64,000 nt of DNA from Sycobia sp. Sy_11 (lineage: Eukaryota > Arthropoda > Insecta > Hymenoptera > Epichrysomallidae): assembly GCA_018907035.1 (NCBI GenBank), contig JACCIC010000001.1, positions 7,739,501-7,803,500 of the forward strand. Direction: 5' to 3'. Below the pieces are notes generated by a model. That model did no database searches. It saw nothing but the letters and a program-made list of their open reading frames with translations, and was not told the DNA's origin. This document shows, piece after piece, positions 37,971-51,679 of this stretch (its first letter is position 1; each line of letters begins with the position of its first letter). The translations under genes were made by a program, and so were the position numbers.

Positions 37971-38008
37971 TGCGCAGTGCTGTCACCACCGAACGCTCCA
38001 TATAACGC
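37971..38008 (+). repeat. 38-bp direct repeat, copy 1 (beside a TA tract)
   Basis: This copy begins TGCGCAGTGCTGTCACCACC and matches copy 2 at 39519-39556 in 36 of 38 positions. It directly follows a TA-rich tract. Confidence 0.9.
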
Positions 38009-39235
38009 ACAGACGCGCGCATATGCTACACACAACAGGATGGGTGCGAACTGTAGTTATAATTTGTAAAGAGGTACACTGGATCATCGATGGGATGCGA
38101 GTTTTTGGGACGAATAATAGAGTCGAATTTTAATGCCAAAGGCAGCAGCTAGTTTAGATTTTGAAGAATGCAATTTCGTATAATTATATGCAAGAGTACG
38201 GATTGTAGTAGGACGGGTGTAGCAAGACGAGTACGGCTGTCCTCGTTGCAAGGTGCGTCAGCGCGGGTATCATTTAGTACCGGAGCATCGCGAGGTCAAT
38301 AATCGCACACGAGCGCTTTGCGCACACTCTTCATTATAGCGATTCCAAGCGTGTCCTTTACTCATGCAAAAATATGAACAGGCGAGTATTGCACACACTG
38401 TGAAATGAAAAACAAAATCTCGCGCATAACAGAACATTGGGCAACTTCATAAGGAACGTCATGTTCAGCAACTCAAGTTCATCCATACACTACCCCCGAC
38501 TAAAACTAACTCGAGGAAGTATGGAACCTTCGAAATCCGTACGATTTGAAACGTATGATGTCCACGCGAAGTGCCACGTCTTGGCATCCGCGTCTGTTTA
38601 TAATACGCAAAATATAGGAATCTCCCACTTTTAACATGCTCCGAGTGTCCAGAGCAAATGATTCTCGATTTATTTTCGTCTTGCAGTGTGTGAACTCATG
38701 ACTTTATACACTGCGCATCATATATTATTATCTACAAATACCATAAAATTAGACTTTATTTGTGTAATATACAATAAAATATAGTAACTTCTATTATCTT
38801 CTGAATGAAATATAATTTCAAAAAATATCCATTATATTATTGTAGCTTCGGTCAATTCTTGGCGTTCTTATAATGGTGAATTCGTTCGAGCATTAAAGAA
38901 ACTCCGAAATCTGAACGAGAACTACTTTTTTAAAAAGATTTTCGAGCACGCATCATATGCATACAATTTTCCGAGCCTCGAGGAATCGGGGACTATATTC
39001 CGAGAAAGAGGCAATTTCACCTCGATCGCTCGAATAAAGATTCGACGGGACCAAGTCTCGGGGGAGGGGGAGGAGGGGGTATTGAGCCCTTTCATGAAAG
39101 CGGGCCGCGCGCATCAAAATCGGCTCCCGTATACCAACGACATCCGCATCAGAAAGCCGCGCGCGCCGTCGACACACGCGCTTACACCATTTTCTCCGTC
39201 CCATATGCTCCGCATGGTGCATACTCGTGCACTGC

Positions 39236-39237
<2 letters not shown>

Positions 39238-39280
<43 letters not shown>
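39238..39280. repeat. (TA)n tract
   Basis: 43 bp of TA in the CpG-rich block. Confidence 0.97.
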
Positions 39281-39284
<4 letters not shown>

Positions 39285-39467
39285 GCTCAAGTACGTTACT
39301 GGAGCACATCGACACACTGCAGCAGCGCACTCGCGAGCGAATATTTATACAAGCGAGCGCATGTAGACATTCACATACGCGATGGCGATGGGATAAACAC
39401 GTACGGAGAGAGAGGAGGGTCTCTCGGCTCAGGCGAACGTCCATACTTTCTCTCTCTTTCTCTCTTT

Positions 39468-39469
<2 letters not shown>

Positions 39470-39519
<50 letters not shown>
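39470..39519. repeat. (TA)n tract
   Basis: 50 bp of TA ending at copy 2 of the 38-bp direct repeat; a short TC run precedes it. Confidence 0.97.
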
Positions 39520-39523
<4 letters not shown>

Positions 39524-39556
39524 AGTGCTGTCACCACCGAGCGCGCCATATAACGC
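39519..39556 (+). repeat. 38-bp direct repeat, copy 2 (beside a TA tract)
   Basis: Same orientation as copy 1, 1548 bp away, and again starting exactly where a long TA tract ends. The left flanks of the two TA tracts do not match, so only the TA tract plus its right flank is shared. Confidence 0.9.
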
Positions 39557-40374
39557 GCGTATAACCCGGAGGGATAACTTCCAGAGCATTATATAAAGGC
39601 TCCTGGATCACGTAATGCACGCGCCTCTTTTGCTCCTCCCCGCGCGTGCGTCCACGTATAATATACGTATATATGAATGTTATGTGCGATGCCTGAGCGC
39701 CGGTATATATATAGTCCTCCCGCGCATCCCCCGGGTAATTCCCGCTCGTCTTACACGTATACGATGTTCAACTATTCTCAGCGGAATCCCTCCCCCTCCT
39801 CCTCCCGTCCGCTGCGTAATGAGGCGCAGGCAAAGAAATGGGTACGAAGGTATGCGTATTATGTTGTGTGGTTCGAGAGACGTTCATAGGGTGCATGCAG
39901 GTGAGTACATACCGTATTTCTCGATTGCTTTTGCAACGTGTGTTATTTTTATCCTTTATTTGTATAAGTATATAATATCTTGTTTTTCTATTCTAGGACG
40001 ATCTTATTATCATTATTAGTATTATTATATATAGTTACGAGATATAAACAAAGGTAAACGTTTTTCTCCTTCTCTCGTATATGTTTATTATAAATTATAA
40101 ATCATTATAAATCAATCACGCATATGTATATATATATATTTATTTATATAGCCACGGGATGACTTGACGAACACACAATAAGGTGTATCAATGACGGCAC
40201 CATCATTAAGTTGACATATTTAGACGGGATGCTTACGATGCACTGCGATAAAGACCTGCCCGATCGTGTATTTCTTTAAGCGCAAAACGGCTTTATGAAC
40301 GCACGAGCGCTTCTATTTTTATAATATTGTATATATTTAACCGGTTTTAATGTCAAGGTATATTCTGTGAGGGT

Positions 40375-40377
<3 letters not shown>

Positions 40378-40427
<50 letters not shown>
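40378..40427. repeat. (TA)n tract
   Basis: 50 bp of TA. Confidence 0.97.
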
Positions 40428-40434
<7 letters not shown>

Positions 40435-41435
40435 AATAGATAGTCACGCATCAATATTATGAAATATATATATGGGATAGATGTCTAAGAAACGTCTTTC
40501 GAAACGTTTTAAATTAGACATTCTAGGCGCTTATCTTGCTCGAGGATATATGTTATAATAATCAAAGCCGAACAGTTGCAACAGCGCCACCAAGTGTATT
40601 AATTATAGTCACAGCTAGCATTGCTATATTTATTATATGAGCAATTAAATGGCAGATGTGCTTCTACATTACATCTTTCTTAATTTATTGTACATCGATT
40701 TTATAAGAGCTATACTTTTTATTTCAGGTTTATGGGAATATGGTTGATGGCTGCGTAAAAAGAGCTCAGATATTCTCCTTTCGATCGAATGTGAGAATTC
40801 CTTGAAAGAAATAAAAAGTTACATTATTTTCAACAAAAGGTCCCTGATAGAAATTCAAATATTTTTAATGATTTTTTAAATATAATTAGTATTTACAGGT
40901 TAGTAATTTGCCATTATTTTTAGGATACTTTTAAAAACCAGTTCTTGATCTAAACATCGTTTCAGTATCTACTGAAGTTTAGATGCACATATTATTTAGC
41001 TTAAACTAAACAAAAATTGCATTTATTTTTATGTTTGCATAAAACTATATATAATTAATCATTATTGGTCTATGTTTTCTTTTAAATATAACCTCAAATA
41101 GTTCAGTTTCAAGTAAAACTTATGATGACATACGTTAAAGGGAGCCATCTGATCTATTTTTCGGTTTCTGAAAAAAAATACCGAATGCAAAACAAATCTA
41201 GCACCTAAATATCAGAAATGCAGAGAATCGTCGCACTTACTGTTTAGTGCACAAATATTACAGAATTGAAATATTATAGTATAATACTATGTAAAATAAG
41301 ATAATTCATTTCTATTAATTTCATGAAAGTGTAGAAATAAATCATAAAACATAAAATATAATGAAAAATATCATATCATAAACCATAATGAAAATCTTCT
41401 TATACTTGTATTTTATTTCATATATTATTAACAGA

Positions 41436-41447
41436 CAGATGGCGCTA
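41436..41447 (+). promoter_or_regulatory. CTCF-like core motif
   Basis: CAGATGGCGCTA matches the AGRTGGCGC core of insect CTCF sites. A single motif is not proof of occupancy. Confidence 0.35.
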
Positions 41448-41879
41448 TTAAAAGCATTTATTTATCAGAAATGCTTACGATAGTCGACATACATAGATCA
41501 CAAATTCGATTCCAACAACATATTTAAAACAAAAAATCTCTCGCCCCTAAAAAAGAGCAACTGCCGTCGTACCCGCTGGGAGAAAAAATATCTGTTACAG
41601 ATTAAAATTTATTATAGTCGGCAATCATAAAACCTTGATTAACGCGATAAAGTTCCGCATTATTTTCCGCACGCAGGCTTTGAGAGAGCGATTCTATATC
41701 TAATTGCACAACTTTCAAATTCAATAAAACCACCCGCGGAGCGCGGCTAAGTAGGGGAGTGGTGGGGATAGTTCAGTGCTACTCACAGACGAGAATTTTC
41801 CGCTCGATTTTCCGCGCTGTTCCGATAAAAATCGCGTCAGGTGTATAGATGTGCATGTAATCGTGACGTGTGCATGTAC

Positions 41880-41986
<107 letters not shown>

Positions 41987-42145
41987 CCCCCTTATATACC
42001 CCCAAAAGCGTTCGCGACGGGCTTGATTGCTTCCGCTCTAAGGAACTGTTCTGGATTTGACTGCCGTCGTCGAAGTCAGCATCATATACTCGTGTAATAT
42101 AATCGCGATCGTATAATATGGTAAGGAGAAAAAGAGAAAGAAAGA

Positions 42146-42147
<2 letters not shown>

Positions 42148-42182
<35 letters not shown>
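42148..42182. repeat. (GA)n tract
   Basis: 35 bp of GA, with a purine-rich lead-in from 42121. Confidence 0.95.
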
Positions 42183-42186
<4 letters not shown>

Positions 42187-42396
42187 CAGAGACCCAGCAG
42201 TGAAAGTGTAACCTTGCGATTGAATATTTTAAGTTTGTACTCTGGAAAGACATCAACGCTTGTATACGTAATAACGAGGAAATTTCGTATGCTCACATTG
42301 TCTCTCGCGGCTAATAATTTACATTTTACTTTTCTTCTCCCTCCCCCAATCTTCAGGCAACTTTCATTTAACGCATAATGTCTTCTTTTTTGCATG

Positions 42397-42456
42397 ATTA
42401 TTATTATTATTATTACACACACACGCGCGCGCGCGCGCGCACACACGCGCGCACAA

Positions 42457-42493
<37 letters not shown>
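42397..42493. repeat. Compound (TTA)n-(CA/CG)n-(TA)n repeat
   Basis: TTA units to 42415, then CA and CG steps to 42469, then TA to 42493; nearly 80 bp are alternating purine-pyrimidine. Confidence 0.95.
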
Positions 42494-43728
42494 ACGCCAA
42501 CCCAGTAAAATGTGTTCATAATATAGATCAGGATACGATGGGACATGCGAAAATGGGAAAACAGGAAAAAGTATACGCAAATACATGATGTAAATTGTTG
42601 AGAGAGCAATCATAATCCGGAAAAACGGTTGTTGAAAGCTAAATACTGGCTGCTAAACTATTTTTCACATAAAACATATGGAATTATTTGTACAAATACA
42701 GAAACAATAACGAGGAAGAATATAGGAAACGATTCTGAAAAGATTTCTAAATTTACTTTGATATTCCGATGCATCCGCTAATGTGGATTTAGTATGTTTG
42801 CAAGATATCAGAAATACTTGCACGAATCATTTTTATTTCTTTACGGTAAATTCATTCAGAAAGTTCACATTTATTCATTATTGTAGTGCGGTAACCATGT
42901 GATGATGTTGGTTAGCTATGTTTTCAATTTATTAATGCTTTATTACTATCATAAAAATTATAGCGACAACTATACCAGAATGATGATATATATATGATGA
43001 TGTGAATATTGAGGTGACTTATTGATCATTACCACGTTAAGCTACCGTACATTTGCTTGATTTAACTTTGCTCACGCTCGGATCTGTCAAATCAAACTTC
43101 TCGCCCAAACCAAAAAAAAAAAGATTAACGGCCACAATACACCGCCGAGGTGGCTGCATGTCGGCTCAATCCAACACATATTCCATTATATGAACCCAAC
43201 TGCACGGCAGCGGCGGTTCGAGCGGTACGCAAGAGCGTGGAATGCCAATCGCGCTCTGATTCGCACCAGATTTTAATCCCCGATAACTCGCCAAATTAAC
43301 ATTAAAACATCTGCCGCTCACCTACATTCGCGCAACCACCGCGGGATAACAGGAGCGTGTATAAATGTGTGGTTGCGCGCAAAGCCGCGGGAGAATTTTC
43401 CTCCCCGGGAGGCGCGGCGGTTTCAAAATCGAATTCAATTACGAGAAACGGGCTGAGACTTTTTTTTCCATTTATACCTTTTGACGCATGCCTCGGATCT
43501 AATTAAGGATTGTGTATACGGAGTATTTTGTATTCGGCGCTTGATTAACGAGATCAACGCGTTGAGGAAAATCCGAATGGAAAATGTGTCTGATAAAAAT
43601 GTGGCGAAATAATACGCGCGATTGCGGCGATCGTACGCGTGACTTGATTGCCAAAATTATTGGCTGCGAATAATCGAGCCGGAACGTATATTTTTGTATT
43701 GATTTGTAATTAAATTAAAAATAATTCA

Positions 43729-43729
<1 letters not shown>

Positions 43730-43789
<60 letters not shown>
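43730..43789. repeat. (TA)n tract
   Basis: 60 bp of TA with one TG step. Confidence 0.97.
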
Positions 43790-44269
43790 CAGTGCTAGAA
43801 AAAAATATATAGCAAGTCAGTGATAGCACAAAAAATGTTTCTTTCAATTTTATTTTATAGAGAAAGGAAAGTATTACACGGAAACTATTAATACGGCCAA
43901 TTTTCCAGACCATTTCAGCCGCTTGAAGCGTCAGGCATCGATTTTTAATTTCCAAAGCGACCGCGATCCGACAATTTTAAATCGATGAGAAGAATCGATG
44001 GGGGTTTTTTATGTTCCAAAGCTGCTGATAGCAAGTAAAATGTTTCCGTCTGTCCTCGGATACGTTAATTCGACATATATTTTATATAATTTCAATTATC
44101 AATTTTCTATCGATTATAGGAGATTCGAGAGCTTCTTTTTGAATTTAGAGCATCGTTGAGATTTAAGACTGTTATTGTGGTTTCGTTTTACTTGGACCGA
44201 AAACCATAAGGCAATACTGAAATAAATTTTTTACAGAGAAAATTAAGATTAATAAATCGACAACAGTGT

Positions 44270-44300
44270 GTATATATACAATATATATATATATATATAT

Positions 44301-44341
<41 letters not shown>
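44270..44341. repeat. Interrupted (TA)n tract
   Basis: TA runs separated by two ACAA interruptions, about 72 bp in all. Confidence 0.95.
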
Positions 44342-44343
<2 letters not shown>

Positions 44344-44521
44344 CAATATTTTGGAAGATTATTAAAGTATTATTATTAAGTAAAAAATTTATTGAAAAAA
44401 CATTAGGATCTTTTATATATTTTTCTTTTATCAACTAGGCTATTATTATTTATATAAGCTTCATCGATACAAATTTCTATTATATTAGATTAGATTATGT
44501 ATCTATACAAATATATCTACT

Positions 44522-44524
<3 letters not shown>

Positions 44525-44577
<53 letters not shown>
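44525..44577. repeat. (TA)n tract
   Basis: 53 bp of TA. Confidence 0.97.
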
Positions 44578-44582
<5 letters not shown>

Positions 44583-45414
44583 TTATTCATACTATTTTAA
44601 ATAGACTTTTAGAGCATTCATACATTTAAAATTTTCAAATGGATTTTTTTCCTATATTAATTTAATTTTAAGTATTGATAGTAGAAGTTTCGATGAGAAG
44701 ATGTATTTTTGATTTTTTTTACGAGTCATGAAATATTAATGAATTATAATAACATTCAGGAGATGCGTAGAATTTAAATACTTCTCAATTTTTCTCCAGT
44801 CAATGTTTCGAACACTGGTTAGATAATATTGGAAATTTTCAAATATTAAATAATGATGTACAGTGTTATTTCAAAAATCATTTAATAAATAAGGGATGAT
44901 TATTAACCTGCTATTGTGAAGTAGAACGGGGGCGTGACTATGAGATTGAAAGAAGCCAAACATGCCGGATGCAATACTAAGAGATGCTTAGTGTTCGTAT
45001 TGAGCGTTTGCATTTTTTTCAACTTTGGATAATTTATGAGGTAGAATTACTTGAAAGACTATTCTCACCGTGGATTGTGAAAACTAAGAAATGTTATTAT
45101 GCTGTAAATTACGGCAGAGCTGCCGTATTATTGTTTGTATCTCAGCTATTTTATTATGACGCCTCGCTCGTAGCTCTTTTGTTTGTTTAAGAAGCGTTAA
45201 TTTGTTGTCGGAAGGGCGTGAAAACATTCTGATAATTTGCCACTTAGTTTATATTCACAATCAGCATTTGCACAGCAAACATTGTCCGCACCTTTGTTTA
45301 TGTTCTGCAGATTATGTAATCTCCATAATAATTAGTTTATAAGCAAAAATAAATAAATAATATGAAAACTGTTATGCTCTAAGAGTAATGGTGTTGAATT
45401 AGTGAAATATATGA

Positions 45415-45458
45415 CCACCAGAGGTCGTATCATCCATTGTACTTCCAATAGATGTCGC
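45415..45458 (+). promoter_or_regulatory. Tandem pair of weak CTCF-like motifs
   Basis: CCACCAGAGGTCG (45415) and CCAATAGATGTCGC (45445) share the pattern CCA-N-Y-AGA-K-GTCG in the same orientation, 30 bp apart. Both carry T in place of the second G of the usual GGC core, so binding is uncertain. Confidence 0.25.
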
Positions 45459-45931
45459 ATACTTAAAAGATTTAAACATTAATTAATTTTTTTCAAATAT
45501 CATTCTATTCTAATGAGAAGCATAATTTAAATAACTGAAATTCCTATATTATTAAAAAACTAATACAAACTCTGTAATTTAAAAGCTAAGTTAATAACAC
45601 TAGCACACTACGATAATGTACGTTATTGTTTCATAGTATAGCAAAGCTCCGGCTTCGAATGTATAGATTATAGCGAGAACAATCCACCAAAAGCGTATAG
45701 AATGAACGCCGATATATCTTTATAAAATAAAGGAATTTCACTCAAGTCCATCGAACGCAGCGTCTCGGATACATCGACTTTTTCCACCGTGCACGCTCAA
45801 TACACAGGTGAAAGTTTTCACTTCCTTTTGTTCCTCTTCACCGCGCCCGCGATACGTTTAATAAACAGCGAGCTCATCGTATCTAGCGCATCGCGCGAGG
45901 ACGGAAAATGACGAGCGATTTTCCGTGGTCA

Positions 45932-46829
45932 CCGGGCACTTGACCGAATAATAAATATTCGATCAAAAGTGCATTTGACCGAAAAGGCAAGTTCTTGAAG
46001 AAACACTTGACCAAAACATGTTTTTTTTTACCGTGAAAACTTTTGACCAAAGATCTGTCGACAAAAAATATATATCTCAGACGAATCAGAGAAGCCAATA
46101 GCATTCTATCTTACCTATAGAATTAACTTCGAGACGATCTGTGCATGTTAGAAAATTGAAATGTTTTACAAATTGAAAGTATATCAACCAAAATCACTGT
46201 ATCAGATCTCATGGTCGTATTTTATGTGTAACACATTGTCAATTATATGAGATAATACCCTTCATAATATATTATTGATTACAGGATAGTTAATTATCTC
46301 CTCTTTTTAATTCGAATACATTTAGCATAAAAATGTCATCTTTGTTATCAAGCTCCTTTCAGTCAAATAGTTTTTGGTAAAAGTCATTTCGTTCAATTCA
46401 TTGCCTGAGAATAATTTTGAATCTAAATCAAATATGAGAATAATATACGGTTCGAATTCTAATTGTGAACAAAAAATATTACAGTTTGGACTTTAAATCG
46501 AAACGATCCTAAACAAAAACCATGATTATGCTACTTCACATTTTCATTTGCAATCATCTTAATTCAAAATAACGAGATGGAATCTTTGCAGTGAAAAATT
46601 GGATTCGTGATGGTCTCCATTCAAAAACCGAAACCAGAACCTTATTCGTCAGCAATCACGACTGGAAATGTCATCGTTCGAAATCTTATTACGCGCATAT
46701 ACGTAAAACCCTCTGGTGTCGAAGCTTCAATTCGGTCGAGGGTCCATTTAGTTCACTGTCCATTCGGTGAAGTGTCCTTTCCGTCAGGTGTCCTTCAGTC
46801 AAATGGTTTTCGTAAGTCAAGTGTCCGTA
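45932..46829. mobile_element. Non-autonomous DNA-transposon-like element with subrepeat-built inverted ends
   Basis: The left end begins CGGGCACTTGACCGAA. The right end, read in reverse complement, begins CGGACACTTGACTTACG. Both ends are strings of short degenerate units related to GGACACTTGACCGAA, in opposite orientation: 45932-46055 on the left and about 46720-46829 on the right. Related units also occur inside (near 46350). The ~0.65 kb interior has no transposase frame. This layout fits a non-autonomous DNA transposon whose terminal inverted repeats are made of tandem subrepeats. A clear target-site duplication was not seen, so the exact boundaries are uncertain and the superfamily is not assigned. 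Confidence 0.55.
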
Positions 46830-49800
46830 GATTGTTCCCCGTATAGAGATCCATCCACCCACGCACCCCGACGACTGCCTTTATTCCTTGCGGACCTGGC
46901 GCCACGTCACATAGCCAGTGTACACGTAATGTAACGAGAATCCCACCACGCGCGCGCCTGTGTGTCAAACCTCGTATACCGTATACATATATGCGCGCAT
47001 ACACGCGTGCATTACGTCACGTTACGACACTTGCGAGCACCGGCTAACGGTCATCTATATAGACATCTATATACACATGTATATATAGCAGTCGCGGCGA
47101 CCGACAAAGGTCACCGGAAGTCAGCCGAGGCGCGCGAATAACGCACGAGAGTCTGCGCTGCTACCTGGTTTTCGAATTGCGCGTATTTAACGAGCATCGC
47201 GCGGGTCGCTAATTTACGCAATTTATTTGATGGATTCCATCGGGAGGGACCTGCGACGAAGAACCTGTCCGGACCAGGGAACGTGGGGGGGGGAGGAAAC
47301 TTTCTAAACAGTACGATGATCTCAGCCTCGATTGATATATTTATTATATATTTTACGTAAAGCCGCGCGATTGTGCATATATGCATATATGGAAGACATA
47401 TTGTACGCGAGTCAGCCGGAGGGGATTTTGTAATGCGAAGGATGAGCTTTAGGTACGGTACGGACACCGCTCAAATTGCGAATCGATTCTGGGACAAAGA
47501 CCCGCGGATCTACTCGGTTACGCGTGTATGTATAATAATACGCAATCCCGCGACGCAGCTTGTTTCGCGAAAATTAATTGCGCGCGTCCCCTCAGCGACG
47601 CGACATTAGAAAGTTATCGATGTATTGTGTCTACATATATATATATATTAATAACGAAAGGATTTCTGTATGTAAAGCGAACGGCCGCACGATCGAAAAC
47701 GACGAGGAATCGTTAAGGAAGTCTGATAGTCTCTATAAATTGGTTGGGATATTTCATGTTTCTCGAATTGCGCGTTGAATAAAAGACCCCGGAGCGATAT
47801 ATATGTATATAAGGAATTGAAAAGATTTCTTTATTAAGTGCAGGAGTAAGTTATATACGGGATTAACGAAATTCTATTGAACGTATATATTGGGGGTTCT
47901 CAATTGAATAGAGAGAAACCCGACAATATCGCACGGCTATTGTTGCGCTTGGATGATGTTGTTTTTTTTCTTGAATATGCATCAGCCGAGAAATTGCGTT
48001 TATTGCCTGAAACTTAAAGTGTCCGATGAAGCGCACGATGTCCTAACAATTGAGGTAGACCCCGATGAAACTAACAAACAGTTCTTCTCTCTACTTTATC
48101 ATATAATAGTTTCGAAATAAGAAGAATTTACGCAAGAGTAACATATTTATGTATTAATTTTTAACAATTTTTTACTATTATATTATGGTAAAAATATTGA
48201 GATAGTTAGTTTTAGGTAAGAAGAAATGATTTACTGATTCACATTCTTTTATCATGAGCTTTTTCTTTTATTTCTAAATCTCATTAATTATATGTATAAT
48301 TTGAAATATACGTTATGATTATCCTATACAGGTAAATTTATTTTTTCGAGTCTTCCCATTTCTGTCAATTCCAATAAATTTACACTATATTAGACATATT
48401 ATAAGTAAAAATAGTAACTTGTCAAATTTAGGACATAACAACAATCTCTCAAAAGTGTTGTGCATTAAAAAAAAAAAAAAAACATCTAATGCGCTTTTAA
48501 TCAGGTCAGAATTTTCGACGTTTAGATACTTGAAGAAGTATTATTTCAAGAGCATAGAATTTCTTTACTTCAAGATTCTTTAATAATTCGTTATTTATAA
48601 TTTGAAATGGCTCCGATCTGAAGTCCGTGTGGTCACATTTTATTCACACAAGTACCACTGTAAGATTGATATGTGTGAATTATGAGTACATGATCGTCCA
48701 TTAGCACGAATAAATACACGCGAATGGAGTAATGGTTACAGTTTGAAAAAATCATAATTATCCTCAAATATGGTATTTGTAGAGAAGGATTTTCTTTATT
48801 CAAGGCATATGTATAGAAGTAAAATGTATCAATGTATAATTTTGAAAAATTTCGCTTCAGTTCGTCCATATTGCTTATAGTTTTGACCGATTTATTTACA
48901 ATACAAACCTTTGACTTTTAGGTATTAAATCATTGTGAAATCGATTTTGCAGTCTCATTTACGCTCAGTTAACATTTAATCTAAAAAATGTATACGGAAA
49001 ATCGAGATACCACTAGTTTTTAAGAGAAAGTTACGTAAAGTATAAAAAATAATAATAGAACATTGTCAAAAGTAAATCTATAGCCAAATATTTTATTAAT
49101 ATTTTAACTCGAATCATGTAATAATTGCGTAATTCAGTTATCCTGCGAAAGACTTCGCATACATAGTTAACAAAGTCGTAACCATATGTGTGATATATAG
49201 TTATATGTGTATGTGTATATGGTGCGAGTGTACGGAAAAAAAGTATAAATTTTCCCCAATCTTTCAGCGATGCATTAAAAATTCATATATAAGGCTTTTA
49301 TAGATTGCCGAAAATTAAAAGCGCGAAAATTGCCAGCGTCGAGGCGAAAAGCAAAAAGCCCCTCTCACCGCCACCCCCCTCCACCACCAACCCCGTATTT
49401 TTGTCCAGACAGCGCTTATAATGCAGAGGCAATAAGTTATTTTTAGTGCATAATATATTGTGATTTACATTCTAATGCGTTGCGCAAGAGCCGTCGCATA
49501 TACTATACATGCGCGTATAATGTTTAATAAGTGCGAAATGTTTAAAATCGTCTGGGAGCTCGGTTGATAAATATAGGAAAGCTATATATACTTAAATATT
49601 CCATTAATTCGGCGTTTGGCGAGGAAAAATACAATTAACGGGTATTAACCGCGCGTGTATATAAAAATCTAGCAAATAATTTTTTTTTACTCCTTTAAGG
49701 TATACATGGCGACGAACAGAATTTTTTCTTTATTCTGGGCATACCTATAAGTAAGCAAAGATTTACTTTATTATTAGATGAATTATGAATCATATAGAGA

Positions 49801-51640
49801 ATCTATGGAACCGTCATTTAAAATATTTAAAATTACGTTTACAAATTCATCACTTGTATGGATTATATGATTAAATCTGTATAAAAACATTCTTCCTTAA
49901 AGTGGTTCATTTAGCTTTAAAATATGGCGCTCGGAAAAAGTTTATCGATCACCTTTGAAAATGAGAAATTTTACACTCCTTTTTCAAATTGGATTGCGTT
50001 AATCTTAATTTTGGTTTCTGTGTTAGATTATCAGTGTGGTTTTTAGAACATCAAAAGGGATTACAGTGTTTAATTTATGGATATAATAATAAAATTTAAA
50101 ATAAAAACTAAATTATACGAAAAGGCAATGATTAATGAATAAATTTACTTCTGTCTTAAATTATATAGTTAGCTAATTTTATAAAATTCAAACTAATGAC
50201 GGAGTAGGTCTTGTCTTCCCTTGGTGCAATACAATGAGCCGTCTCGGTATTATTTATATTGCTTTATTATGCAAATCGTTTCAGTTCATCCATGTGTTTT
50301 TTTCCCACATATTGATTAGAAATAATTGGCTGGCTTTTTATCTAACAAAATATTTCAAAACCAAGACCGCGCAAAAAAACGTTCTCGAGCTCGTAGTTTT
50401 TTTTCGCATAATTTATATTTTCTATTGATATCTTTAAAGCAACGAGTCGAGGAATATAATGCAAAAATGAAAGGTAAGCATTCGAAGGACATGTGGGATA
50501 ATAAAAAGAAAGGCTATATGCATGTTAAAAATAAAACTATAATTAATATTGACATTACCGAGTCATGAAGAAATATTTAGCGCCTTCTGTTTTGTTCTCA
50601 TTAGATGATTCTTGCTACAGTAATAAAACAAATAAGTAAGTAATTTACTGCCCTCGTTGTCAAGATTTTTAGAAAAAGATTGCGTCCTGTGACGTTTCGG
50701 TCATTTTTAATTATGATCTTTCTCAAATAACTATTATATATAGTACAATAAATAAGTACTTTTGTACATTATTCATGGAATCCTTTCCAGCCATGTCATT
50801 ATTTGTTTTAAAACGCGTCTTCTTATTATTATTTTTTCAATAGTATAAAAGGCTATAATAAAATTTTCGACATATTATAATGTCATCCTTCGGTGAAATT
50901 CTACAAGATTACTTAATCTCTAAAATACCGGCGAAGCCAATTTAAAATGTTTTTACACGGATTTTGGACAGGCTGTCCAAGTAATTAATCAGAGGACCAC
51001 AAATTCTCCCAAAATATTGATCGGGACAAATTCCACTGGTTTACTGCGTGTTCTCAACGGCGATACGTCGGCATTCGTCTATCGTTTATTTCCAAGACTT
51101 CTGGACTTTCGTCGATAATGAAAAACTATGAAAAATCACGTTTTTGTCATATCCAAGGTTCTATTACGTTCGTAGAGATTAGATATCCAATGGGGATGAG
51201 TTGGAGGAGTTTGAACTCGTTCAACGATTCACAATTTCTGACTGGTATTATTTAGGATTTCAATATGGTGAACATTTTTCGGTCGACGGTTACACAGTTA
51301 TGGGCGTATTTCACTTTCGAAAAGGATATTCATTTTTTATCAAAATGCAACTATTAAAATGAAACGGCTCAATTCGATGTTTCTTTTTCAACTTAATTCA
51401 CATCGAATTTTTCTTCCATCAAGATCAATATATTTTGATCCACGAATTCTGAATTTCCAATAAAAATATTAAAATTCATAATATTGCATCTATTTATCTG
51501 CCGATGTAAGTTTCATGCGAAATAATCAAAGGCACTGTAGTTGTGATTATGCAATTAGTATGCTTCAACAGTATTAGCACAAAAAAAAAACTAAAAAGAT
51601 CCAAGAGAATAGTAACGTCTAGGTATCTTTCAGATTACAT
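46830..51640. other. Gene-free region; CpG-rich to 47.8 kb, then AT-rich
   Basis: 46.85-47.8 kb is CpG-rich with several short TA runs and TA-bearing palindromes. From 47.85 to 51.6 kb the sequence is AT-rich, with a 19-bp poly-A tract near 48471 and a CpG-richer interval at 49.3-49.6 kb. No exon with a recognisable domain was found. An 80-codon frame near 50986-51225 and two short frames at 50.23-50.57 kb have no supporting signals. Confidence 0.5.
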
Positions 51641-51679
51641 TGTTCAATGAAAAAATGCACTTTTTAATCGGCTATACAC

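Larger units (their letters stand above)
37300..39950. other. CpG-rich block with no recognisable exon
   Basis: This stretch is markedly richer in C+G and in CpG than its surroundings, most clearly at 37.32-38.05, 38.2-38.6 and 39.0-39.9 kb. It holds a (CG)n tract at 37647-37666, several TA tracts and the 38-bp direct repeat. No exon with credible splice sites and a known domain was found. It could be a promoter or enhancer region for a neighbouring gene or for the missing 5' exon of the chitin-binding protein gene. Confidence 0.4.
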
